This document shows positions 24,384 through 35,300 of a stretch of 64,000 bases of DNA, piece by piece; positions within the stretch are counted from its first letter, which is position 1, and each line of letters starts with the position of its first letter. The DNA is from Chlamydoabsidia padenii. Taxonomy: Eukaryota > Mucoromycota > Mucoromycetes > Mucorales > Cunninghamellaceae. The stretch is from positions 64,501 through 128,500 of the forward strand of contig JAIWND010000036.1 of assembly GCA_025330725.1 (NCBI GenBank), written 5' to 3'. Under the pieces are notes generated by a model. The model searched no databases. It saw nothing but the letters and a program-made list of their open reading frames with translations, and was not told where the DNA came from. The position numbers were made by a program, and so were the translations under genes.

Positions 24384-24748
24384 TAATGGTGTAGTATAGA
24401 TTACTCTTCTTCCTTCCTTCCTTCCATATATCTAGTACTTGACTCTTTGATAATGCATGTTTTGTGTGTATGATATACGATGTAATTTAGAAATAAAAAC
24501 TCTTTTATTCCTTATGGTATTCAAATAAAGTATCTTTGTACCTTTCTTATCTGAAAAGTATAGTAGCAAAGGGGTGATAATGACTTCAGGGGATCAACTG
24601 CTGACAAGGGGGGGCACATTCGGGATTTGAAACTGACTCGGTAGGGATGCGGTGCACCAATGGTGTGAATTTTTGTCATGTTAATTATAAGGGGGACCAG
24701 GCTTTTTTTTTTTTTCTGTCTCCTTCTTCTCTTTTCCATTTTTTGACC
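24384..24748. promoter_or_regulatory. TBC 3' flank and FAD1 promoter
   Basis: A (CTTC)n stretch near 24410-24424 and AATAAA-type signals follow the TBC stop. A motif copy CGGGATTTGAAA at 24621-24632, in the orientation opposite to most plus-strand genes here, lies about 120 nt before the FAD1 start. The leader has the usual poly-T and CTTCTT pyrimidine run. Confidence 0.45.
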
Positions 24749-25734
24749 ATGCACTCAACCTTGGTGAAAAATCATGGTTGTACTTCTCGATCGACTGATC
24801 CTTTATTAAACATACTTGAGCAATATGATGCTGCCTATATCGAAAAGACGGTGTACGAGTTGGCCTTGGTTGACGATTCACTTGGTCATGCGGTGAAAGA
24901 AGCCTTGGATGTTATCGAAAAAGCTTATCGACTCTATGGGTAAAACAACAACAACATATACTCATTGTGGAATACTCATCATTCTTATTTAGGTTGGATG
25001 CTATAGCTTTATCGTTTAATGGTGGGAAAGATTGTACAGTGTTACTTCATTTGGTGGCAGCAGTACTCTCTCGACTCGGTTACAAAAAGGACGAACCATT
25101 ACGAACAGTGTATGTGACCTACCCTAATCCTTTTCCACACGTGGATGCGTTTGTCCAAATATGCGCTAAACGATATCACTTGGACTGCGTCACTATTCCT
25201 GGCCCGATGCGACAGGCTTTACAACAGTATTTGGATACGACACAACCAAGACCAAAGGCTATCTTTGTAGGTATCCGGCGTAACGATCCTTTTGCAGGTA
25301 AGATGATTTTATGTGTATATATACTAGAGATACTCACTATTTTTTTTTTTTTTTCTGGGTGGTGGTGGGGGGATTTTAGACACTTTGACACATTTTGACA
25401 GAACGGATGACGGCTGGCCCGATTTTATGCGTATACACCCTATCATTGACTGGACCTACAAGGACATTTGGGACTTTTTAATCAAATTAAGGATACCTTA
25501 TTGCTCATTATATGATGAAGGGTAAGTAAATTGTCTCCCACCCCCCCCCCAAAAAAAGACATGGATGAATGGATTAACGAATATTTCTATTTTAGATACA
25601 CATCGCTCGGAAGCATGGAAAATACCCACCCAAATCCTGACTTGGAACAACAACAAGGCGAATACAAGCCTGCATTTATGCTCAAGAACGAATTGCATGA
25701 AAGGTGTGGACGATTTGGGACATCAAAAAAGTAG
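24749..25734 (+). CDS. FAD1: FAD synthetase (FMN adenylyltransferase)
   Basis: This enzyme transfers AMP from ATP to FMN to make FAD; it belongs to the PAPS-reductase-like PP-loop family. Four exons, 24749-24939, 24993-25297, 25380-25521 and 25596-25734, join to 258 residues, a length near the yeast enzyme. Diagnostic motifs are the PP-loop [46 protein letters not shown] (ATP-binding loop), [41 protein letters not shown] and a C-terminal basic tail. No signal peptide was seen, so a cytosolic location is likely. All catalytic motifs are intact. Confidence 0.93.
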
Positions 25735-26099
25735 ATTAGATATGTAGATAGATTAGTAACTGGGAAGAAGATTTGCTGAATGGCAAACTGGCGGTATTTT
25801 AAATAAATGATGTTACTATATACTTGACCCAGTGTTGTTATCATGTGTATTGTTTTATTATAGTGAAAAGATAAATTGAAATATTGTATACAAAGAATAG
25901 GATATCTGTGGGCGTTGTTTTACCAGGTAACCTCACTCGCTCCTTTTGTACGAATGGCACCGCATGAAGAGTGGGGCAAATATAAAGAGAATCTATTTTT
26001 GGACCTGTCTATTTCCAATCCCGCGTCGCACTATAAACTTTTTTTTTTTTTTCTTTTTCCCCCTCTCCTATTCACCTTTACTTGTTTAACTATTTGTCA
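25735..26099. promoter_or_regulatory. FAD1 3' flank and promoter of the NXPE-like gene
   Basis: A model promoter for this window: motif TTTCCAATCCCGC at 26012-26024, then a TATAAA box at 26032-26037, then a poly-T/CCCCTCTCC leader, then the ATG at 26100. The left part is the FAD1 3' flank with AAATAAATG. Confidence 0.6.
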
Positions 26100-27889
26100 A
26101 TGGCGACCTCACAGAGGCTCAATTTGTGCCTTATGCTCATCATCTTGACTATGATATCAATAGTCTTTTATATTTATCATTCTTCCTTCGATACACCTCC
26201 TCATGACTCTTTGACGCCTGGACCTGCTTCTCATCAAAATAAAGTATTCGTTGGACAAGATCATACCTCTTTTGACCTGAAATCTCTGGATGCTACTGCC
26301 TGCAAAAATGTAGACATTAACTGGCTGTAAGTAAAAAGAAAAAGTCGTACAAGTGAAGAAGAAGAAGAAGAAAAAGTGTCTAGATGATTAACTTGTACCT
26401 TTATCGTCTTTTTCCAACTAGTGCTTCTGATCGACAGTTTTGGGATGGCTGGTCCACCAAAGCCATGTTCCTTCAACAAAATGGAAACTTCACCACCAAC
26501 AATGTTTTGACCACAGAAGGGACAAGTATCTGTATTGTGGTTTTGGTAAGCTGTCTATCATGATGATATATTCCCCCTTCCCAGCTAACACTTTTTATTA
26601 TTATTATTATTACTATTATGTATTTAGCTTGGACCTAGCCCGGCCACTTCAGTCATTCGCGCAGAAAATCACCTTGGACCAGCAGATAGTATTGCTATTG
26701 AAGCGATCGGTAACACCACCATCATTCCCATCGAACTCCAGCAACATAAAAAACAAACCAACGCCTACTTTGCATCAGTACACTTTAGCCAAGCAGACAA
26801 GTATATCTTGAAAGGACATGTGGAATATCGATCTTACTTTTGGGAACAGCCTATCTATCACTCTTATCGACCTACTACCTTCACATCTGCTAACATGGCC
26901 ATGGTACAACCACTTTACAAACTGGATCAACCTTCATGCAATGCTCGGAACCCTGATCATCTGGATGGTAACTGGATGAATAAAACCGCATTCCAAACAG
27001 CGTATCCATTGGATTTTTATGGTATGTTTGGTCCTGTGCAAGAAGATCATGCCGAATTCGATCGTCTCTTTGTCCCACATCATTGTCGTATGGAATACAT
27101 CAGTTATGGTCAAGCTACTCGGTGTCTGGAAGATAAAATCATACATGTGTGGGCAGATGGTAACTTGCGAAGGTAAAAAAGTAAAAGAAAGATAAAAAGA
27201 AGCTATAGATCATTAACTTTATATTGAATAGAAATCTCAAGGCATTTGAATCTGCTAATCGATGGTGTAATGAAAACAAGACGGCGGAATGTGTATGTAA
27301 TGACGACAATGAAGATCCCAAACACACACTCTATCCTTGGGCTGTGGACCCAATGACACCACTCATCATCAACAAGACTTGGCATGGCAACACAGAAATC
27401 TACTACAACACCGTCGACAGCATTGCCACCAAAGACTGGAAAAAAACAATCAAGACTCAATCAACCAAACTAGCCAACAAACCAGCCGATATTGTGGTTC
27501 TCGGATTTGGTAATCGTGATCTTGCCCTGACTCGAGTCTCGCCCAAGGATTTTGCTTATGCATTCGAAGACCTCTTGCAGTATGTGATGACTCACGTTTA
27601 TCCTCATCAGACCATCGTGGTGCGGTCTCCTCAATACTTTTGCTGTGGCACTTTTGGCTCTTCCTCTTGGAATAGTGGGCGAAGTACTGCCTTTGCTCGG
27701 GTCATACGGCATATTGTGAATCAACTACCGGATAGGGTCTTGTTATGGGATGTATACAAACTCGGCATTGAAGAAAATACGTGTGTGGTGGATGGATCGA
27801 CTTACTCTAGGAAAAACGTCGTCAATGTGGAAAACATCTTGCTCTGGAACCTTATTTGCCCGTCAAGAACATTATCTCCTACTGTTTAA
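26100..27889 (+). CDS. Type II membrane protein, NXPE/PC-esterase-like
   Basis: Four exons, 26100-26326, 26422-26545, 26628-27172 and 27232-27889, join to 517 residues. A short cytosolic tail precedes a signal-anchor (LCLMLIILTMISIVFYIYHSS), so the protein is probably Golgi or ER luminal. A beta-rich domain follows (SICIVVLLGPSPATSVIRAENHL) with NFT/NKT glycosylation sequons. The C-terminal half has the layout of NXPE/PC-esterase (TBL/Cas1-like) proteins: a GDS-type block, here HVWADGNLRRNLKAF, then DIVVLGFGNRDLAL, IVVRSPQYFCCG, WDVYKLG and a DxxH-type block, here VVDGSTYSRKNVVNVENILL. In active relatives the first block carries Ser and the last carries His; Gly and Thr stand there by my alignment. 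A catalytically dead or altered esterase is possible. Substrate unknown. Confidence 0.75.
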
Positions 27890-28320
27890 TGACTAGTATT
27901 TAAATTTCCCCTCTTTTTTTTTGTAGTTATGATAGATACGTATACCAATGCTTTTACACCCCCCCCCCTTACTATAGCTTCACTCTTTCTTTTTATATAT
28001 CTATATATAATAAAATCACTTTACCAGTCTTGTTTATGGTCAAAAACAGTTGCATTCATGCTTGTCAAAATATTTACACCCCGCTCAGGTCCAAAAAAAA
28101 GGTATCGACAATGCATATAATTATTTTATGATTGCCTGTCGTATATTTGGTTTCGACTTGCCGCCAAATGGATATGTTTGTCGCAAAAATCTAAATGATC
28201 TAGCGTGAAGACAATGAGTATACAGTGATGTAAAAATAGTTTATTGGGTTTAATAGTAATGGAATATAATGTCTAAACTATATATAATAATGACTGCAAC
28301 TAAATAGGGTTTCTATAGAG
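27890..28320. other. Intergenic, 3' flank of the NXPE-like gene
   Basis: A/T-rich. A motif copy TTTACACCCCGC lies at 28073-28084 without an annotated gene nearby downstream; it precedes the tandem repeat. No coding sequence was seen. Confidence 0.35.
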
Positions 28321-28334
28321 ACAAATTGCCAGTG

Positions 28335-29620
28335 CCGTTTCATTTGGAGCCCAGTTATCCATGACCACTGGTACCATACACAATGCTGAAAACGACGATG
28401 CGGGGTTTCCTTGCCGTTACCAGCTTGAATAGATTACAAAGACATTCCATGTTACCCATGTAAAGATGCCCGAGCAGTAGTGGTATACGCGAAATTCGTT
28501 AATGAGCATTGCACAGATGTTCAAAACAAGTTTCACTTGGAGCCCAGCTATCCATGACCACTGGTACCATACACAATGCTGAAAGCGACGATGTAGGATT
28601 TCCTTACCACCACTAACTCGAGCATTTGACTTGGCTTTGGACACAATACCGTGGATATATACAGCACAAAAAAAAAAGAGATTAGTATCGCACGAGCAAG
28701 TTTTAAGTTTGATATTTTTGGTTTGACTTACTTCAAATATGGTTGTTGTTTAACATTATGTTCAAGCAGTAACAGCATACGCAAAAATGACATTAATGTA
28801 TACTGTGCAATGTACACGCTAATGCCAATTCACTTGGAGCCCAGTTATCCATGACCACTGGTACCATACACAATGCTGAAAGCGACGATGCAGGATTTCC
28901 TTGCCGTTACCAGCTTGAATAGACTACAAAGACATTCCATGTTACCCATGTAAAGATGCCCGAGCAGTAGTGGTATACGCGAAATTCGTTAATGAGCATT
29001 GCACAGATGTTCAAAACAAGTTTCACTGGGAGCCCAGCTATCCATGACCACTGGTACCATACACAATGCTGAAAGCGACGATGTAGGATTTCCTTACCAC
29101 CACCAACTCGAGCATTTGACTTGGCTTTGGACACAATACCGTGGATATATACAGCACAAAAAAAAAAGTGATTAGTATCGCACGAGCAAGTTTTGAGTTT
29201 GATATTTTTGGTTTGACTTACTTCAAATATGGTTGTTGATGAATATTATGTTCAAGCAGTAGCAGCATACGCAAAAATGACATTAGTGTATACTGTGCAA
29301 TGTAAACGCTAATGCCAATTCACTTGGAGCCCAGTTATCCATGACCACTGGTACCATACACAATGCTGAAAGCGACGATGCAGGATTTCCTTGCCGTTAC
29401 CAGCTTGAGCATTCGACTTGGCTTTGGATACAATACCATAAAAAAGGTGATTAGTATCGCACGAGAAAGTTTTGAGTTTAATGTTTTTGGTTTGACTTAC
29501 TTCAAATATGGCTGTTGTTGCAAGAAGTAACAGCATGTACAAAAATTACATAAGTGTATACTGTGTAATGTACACGATAATGCCATTTTACTTGGAGCCC
29601 AGTTTACAAGACGATTGGGC
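28335..29620. repeat. Recent tandem repeat, 490-bp period with a nested ~90-bp core
   Basis: A core beginning C(A/T)CTTGGAGCCCAG and continuing through CCATGACCACTGGTACCATA and ACAATGCTGAAAGCGACGATG occurs at about 28341, 28534, 28831, 29024 and 29321, with a sixth fragment at about 29589. Distances alternate 193/297/193/297, so the true period is 490 bp and each unit contains the core twice. Units 1 and 2 are nearly identical, so the duplication is recent. Unit 3 lacks the 193-bp part between cores; its single core is a hybrid, the expected product of recombination between the two core copies. Minus-strand open frames here (75 codons, three near-copies) repeat because the DNA repeats; they show no recognisable domain. 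Confidence 0.9.
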
Positions 29621-29679
29621 TATTGTGAGATAAATTAAAGGAGCAACTTTCGTTTATTTTTATTTTTTTAGTGACGCGG

Positions 29680-29780
29680 CATCATTTTTGAACCCAGCTG
29701 TGCATTTGAAAGCGGACTTATGCAAAAGGAAAAAAAAACTGCTCTCACCTCTTCTTTTGCCCCATCCCACTTTTTAAAAC
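29680..29780 (+). promoter_or_regulatory. Motif variant before the PD-(D/E)XK-like gene
   Basis: TTTTGAACCCAGC at 29686-29698 lies about 85 nt upstream of the ATG, the same variant as before the amino-acid permease (39454-39465). Confidence 0.45.
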
Positions 29781-31795
29781 ATGTCTGATTTAGGGAAAGG
29801 TAAACCAAAAGATGTGCCATTTTCGTATATTAAATGCTTTATTTTATATTTTATTCTTTCCAAGCGCTGAAATCATATATAAAAACGGTTGCCCAACCAT
29901 CGCTGGCCAAGTTTGTAATTGATCACGAAGAAGTTGTGAAAACATGGATTGTATACTATGACTCTTTGCCCGATGCTACAAGTGCTTTGAAAAACAAGAT
30001 GAAAATGGCGTACAAAGAAGTTTACCCAAAGAAAAAGAAGCAACCAACATTAGCGGTGGACTTGACTTTGCTATTTGCTGAGGCGAAGACATACGCGGTG
30101 GCTATGGCGGAAGGAAACAAGACTCTGGCGGAATCAACGAAAACTGCGTCTCATCAACTGGCTGCAGTATTGAAGGTATAGAATTATTGTTACATTCAAC
30201 TACTGACGCAACGTTATCCTTTGCCCTTGGTTACATAGGAGAAACGCACTGATGACTCCTCTCACCCTCACCACCTTGAACCTTTGGGTTCACCTCACCC
30301 TCAACCTCATCAACTCGAACCTTTGGACTTGAACTCACCGCAGCCTCACCCTCATCAACTTGATTCACAAACGGAACAGCTGACTTTGTCAAATGGGTTC
30401 AATCTATCTCACGCATTTAACAAGTTTAAAACTATGGCATCGACGAAATCACAAATCACGGGCGTCCGAATGAATCAAGATATCCATGAAATATTGTAAG
30501 TACTGCTGTCGAGAAGGGGAAATATGAACGAAGGGATACTGTCTTTTGGTATTAACTCTTTTTTATATAGGTCTTTATCTCATATCTTGCTTTTGACTCC
30601 TAATCAGCATGGCCCTGCGTTAATCGATTGTTTTGGAATAAGCAACTTGGACTTATATTTGGATCAACTGAAGAAGAAGTATCTGGATGATGTAAAAATG
30701 AATGACACCTTATTCCTAAATATCATTGGAATAGTACGGGTAAGTGGGATGCAGTGCAAAAAGTATATGTTGTCAATAACTCATTCTTATTTATTGTTTT
30801 TCTGTAGACCTTACAAGGCAAGTCTCGTAGGACAACAAAAATGGAGTTGATGAAATTAGCTTGCGACGTGGATATTGATGACCTGGATGCTAGCATTCTC
30901 GATGTGATGTTGAATTGGTATGTATATAACATTGGTACAGAATTCTTGATACTGTTACTCATCTTTTTTTTTTTTATAGTGTACAAAAGTTGCCTGATTA
31001 CCAAGACAGCGCACCACCTGGCGAACAACAACTTATCACCAATTTTATTGATCCTATTCTTAGCCCACTTTTTCACCAACCTGACCATAACCGTACATTC
31101 TATTGGTAATTGTGACATTACATATCTGTCATATATATTAAACTGTCACCAACTTTTCCTGCTGTTGCTGGGTGTTTTATATCTTTCCTTTTACTTTAGG
31201 TTGAACCGTACAGTTGAAGATACCGAAATTCTGCGTCCCGACGGTGCTATGTATATCACTGAACAACAACATACGAAGCGCGCCATTGGATTCTGTGAAG
31301 TCAAGGCCAAGGATAATGAAGATAATAGTAACGGTGTACATTTGGATCTCTTTAGACTTTCAATGTTTTGTAAGGACACTCTGGACTCTGGACTCATCAA
31401 AACCGCGATGGCAGTTCAGACTGTTGGTAAGTCATCCATAGTAAATTTACGGGCGATTTAATAACTAACATTTTGTCTCCTTCCTTTCTTTCCCAATAGA
31501 TAACACGTTGATTTTTTACTTGTTTACATTGGAGTCAGCAGGATTATATGTTATGTTTGAACTAGGTCGTATGGATGCCCCTTTATCATATGAACAACTG
31601 ACTCAATTCACCATGAAGCTGGACTTCTTAAAAATAATCTCCTTAACTTACCGAACTCACTGTGTCAAAAGGTCCAAAACTGATTCGATTGCTGGCTGGA
31701 AGCGATCCTCCCTGGAAAATACCGAATTGAAGGAAATGTTAAACCCAGGCTCTTGTAGGAACAAGAAAAAAAAAGTAGCATTGTTTTTCCATTAG
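29781..31795 (+). CDS. Uncharacterised protein with PD-(D/E)XK-like C-terminal region
   Basis: Eight exons, 29781-29799, 29865-30175, 30239-30495, 30571-30739, 30808-30917, 30980-31105, 31200-31426 and 31500-31795, join in phase to 504 residues. The first coding exon is only 19 nt. The N-terminal helical part has a Pro/His/Leu-rich repeat (HHLEPLGSPHPQPHQLEPLD). The C-terminal half carries LNRTVEDTEILRPDGAMY...RAIGFCEVKAKD, that is an Asp in PDG and, 18-20 residues later, an E-x-K after a hydrophobic strand, as in PD-(D/E)XK nucleases, then DLFRLSMFCKDTLDSGL and a beta-rich end (TLIFYLFTLESAGLYVMFELG). Similar proteins are, from memory, repeated in Mucorales genomes and unnamed. Function not known; nuclease activity is an inference. 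It sits next to the 490-bp tandem repeat. Confidence 0.7.
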
Positions 31796-32351
31796 TCTAT
31801 TTGCCCTTTAACTATAGCTCCGTTAATTTGACCTCGTCCTCGCCATCATCCTCACTCGTTATATATCCCGTCTTCTCTTAAATAAACACTTCTTTTATCG
31901 TGGTCTCCACTATTGTGTTTTTTTTGGTCTCTAGTATGCCTTATATATATATTAAAGGACCTCTATGCTTTTTATCAAATATGACATGATGGAATTCGTG
32001 TATAAAGTGTTTAACTTACATGGTTGATTGTGGGCTTTTTTTTTTTTTTTGCCATGCCATCCTTGTTTCCGTGCATGAATCCAACTTTTTAAATGCCGAC
32101 TCTAGCAGCAGTAGAAAGGCGGGATTTGAAAATGTGCGGAGGTGAATTTCAGCCACTCATTGCTCCAGGCATGATGACGCTTGTTTCGGCTGCGCGTTGT
32201 TTGTATTTCAGCAATTTTTTTTTTCTTTAGCCATTCCTTTCTCTCTTATTCTACATTCATCTTTTTTTTTTTTTTTTTTTTTTACATATACTTCATCTTC
32301 TTGTTTGATTAACTACGGCACTCTTATATTCTCACCAACACATTCTACAAT
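31796..32351. promoter_or_regulatory. BRR2 upstream region
   Basis: Left part is the 3' flank of the preceding gene. Motif GCGGGATTTGAAA at 32119-32131 lies about 220 nt before the BRR2 ATG, followed by poly-T (32214-32227 and 32261-32282) and a pyrimidine leader. No gene was seen. Confidence 0.5.
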
Positions 32352-35300
32352 ATGGCGGAGAACATTGCCAAAGCTAGTCAATACCAATACGCTGCTAATG
32401 CAAGTCTTGTGCTTCAAGCTGATCGAAGTGGACTACCTAGACGGGATCAAGAACCTACCGGCGAACCAGAAACTCTATGGGGCAAGATTGATCCAAAATC
32501 TTTTGGGTCTAGGGCGGAACGTGAAGCACCAAAAGACATTGAAGAAAAGAAGAAAAAAGCGGCCAAACGATCTGAAGACTCTGCGGATAAACAACGACGA
32601 CGAAAAGAGGAACAATCATTCAACAAAGCGTATGGTTACTCTTCTGTTTTATCTGCTACTGAAGACTGGGAAGGTTTAAACTATCGACCACGCACCAAAG
32701 AAACTCGCGAAGCTTACGAACATATTCTCTCGTTTGTGTACGATCATCTTGGTGATCAGGCTCGTGATGTCATTCGTAGTGCGGCCGATGACGTGTTGGA
32801 AACTCTCAAGACGGACTCACTCAAGGACTTTGACAAGAAACGGGAAATCGAATCGGTGATTGGCTCTATTGAATCTGATCGGTTTGCTCAACTGGTGAAC
32901 TTGTCCAAGAAAATCACGGATTACTCTGCCGATGGTAGTGCGATGGATGTGGATCAACAAGCTGGTGAAATCGACGACGAACTTGGTGTGGCGGTGGTCT
33001 TTGATGAAGAAGAAGATGAAGAAGAAGACCAGGATGATCAATATGAAATCAAGGATGACGAAGATGACGATGACGACGATGACACTATGAATCAACCTGA
33101 TGTACAACAAACTGGTGAAGACGATGGTGGTGATGAATCTCCTGATGAAGAAGAAGGCTTCAAGACTGTGCTTCCTGGTGAACGTAAAAAGAAGGCCAAG
33201 CTGGGAAAGACTCAATCTCCTGACTATGTTGCTCCTCATGATGTTGATGCATTCTGGTTACAACGACACATCGCTACTTATTACTCTGATCCTCACGAAG
33301 CTCAAGAAAAGACGATCAAGGCGTTTGAAATCCTCGGTGCTGAAGCTATTAGTGTCCGTGATTGTGAAAATGAATTGATGGGGCTCTTTGATTACGACAA
33401 ATTCGATCTGGTGCGTATCTTGATCAAGAACAGGGATGCTATCTATTGGTGTACACGATTAGCAAGAGTAACTGGTGATGACAAGATTGCTGTGGAAAAG
33501 GAAATTCAACAAAGAAACCTTGGATGGCTCTTACATGACATCAGTGGTGATCGTGGTGCTCGCAAAATGGATTTGGATCAACAAGGTAAGGAGGAATATA
33601 TCATCATAGTATGAAAAGGACACATTGAACTAAACATATTATTCTCTCTTTTTTTTAAAAAAAAAAAATTTAATAGGTCAATCTAGTACACAAAAGGGAA
33701 TGGATATTGATGCGACTGGATCTGCTACAAAAGGTAATTGAATGAAAAGGTGCATGGCGAGGGGTGAAGTATGGATAACTGACGGTGAATTTTTTTTTTG
33801 TAGGTCGTAGTCGGGGCCAAGTACCTACAACAGCAACAATCACACCCGGTACAACATTGACACCTCGACGTATCGTGGATTTGGATGATATGGCGTTTGA
33901 TCAAGGTGCTCACTTGATGTCTAACAAAAAGGTGAAACTTCCTGATGGGTCCTTCAAACGGTCAAAGAAAGGGTATGAAGAAATCCATGTGCCTGCTCCT
34001 AAACCTCAAGCCTTTGCCAATGATGAAAAATTGGTGCCTATCACATCTATGCCTGAATGGACTCATGTGGCCTTCCCTGGTGCTAAAAGCTTGAATCGTG
34101 TCCAAAGCAGATTATATCCTACCGCGTTTGGCAACGACGAAAATGTGCTTCTCTGTGCTCCTACTGGTGCGGGTAAAACTAACGTCGCCATGCTGACCAT
34201 CCTCCATGAAATTGATCGTAACCGGGATCCGGTGACTGGTGCTATTGATTTAGATGCCTTCAAGATCGTCTATATTGCTCCTATGAAGGCTTTGGTACAA
34301 GAAATGGTCGGTAACTTCTCAAGTCGTTTACAAGTATACGGGATAAAGGTGGCGGAATTGACTGGGGACCGACAATTAACCAAACAGCAAATTGCCGAAA
34401 CTCAAATTATTGTCACTACACCTGAAAAATGGGATGTTATCACTCGTAAAGCAACTGATCGCAGTTATACAACTTTGGTACGATTGATTATTATTGATGA
34501 AATCCATTTGCTTCATGATGATCGTGGTCCCGTGTTGGAAAGCATCGTATCAAGAACTATTCGTAACATGGAACAAACTCAAGAATTGGTCCGTTTGGTG
34601 GGTCTCTCTGCAACTCTTCCAAACTATGCTGATGTGGCTGCCTTCTTACGTGTGGATCCCAAATCTGGTCTCTTCTACTTTGACAGCACTTATCGTCCTT
34701 GTCCTTTGAAGCAACAATTCATTGGTGTCACTGAAAAGAAGGCCATCAAACGCTTCCAGGTTTCTAACGAAGTTTGTTATGAAAAGGTTATTGAACAATT
34801 GGATCAACGGGAAGAAAACCAGGTGCTTGTGTTTGTCCATTCTCGAAAGGAAACCGCCAAGACTGCAAAGACATTACGGGACATGGCTTTGGATCAAGAT
34901 ACCATTGGACGCTTTTTAAAACAAGATTCTGCAAGTCGTGAAATCCTCCAGTCTGAAGCTGCCACTGTCAAGGATGCTAATCTTCAAGAACTCTTGCCTT
35001 ACGGTTTTGGTATTCATCATGCTGGTATGACTCGGGCTGATCGTACTTTGGTGGAAGAACTCTTCAACGACGGACATATCAAGGTGTTGTGCTCTACTGC
35101 CACATTGGCTTGGGGTGTGAATTTACCTGCGCACGCTGTTATCATCAAGGGTACTCAAATATATTCTCCTGAAAAGGGTCGCTGGGTGGAACTTTCTCCT
35201 CAGGATGTCTTGCAAATGCTTGGTCGGGCTGGTCGTCCTCAATATGATACTTATGGTGAAGGGATTATTATTACTGCACACTCGGAACTCCAATACTACT

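Noticed and set aside
28417..29542. Three minus-strand frames of about 75 codons with the same protein sequence
   Set aside because: They are copies because the DNA is a tandem repeat; no domain, and no support for translation.
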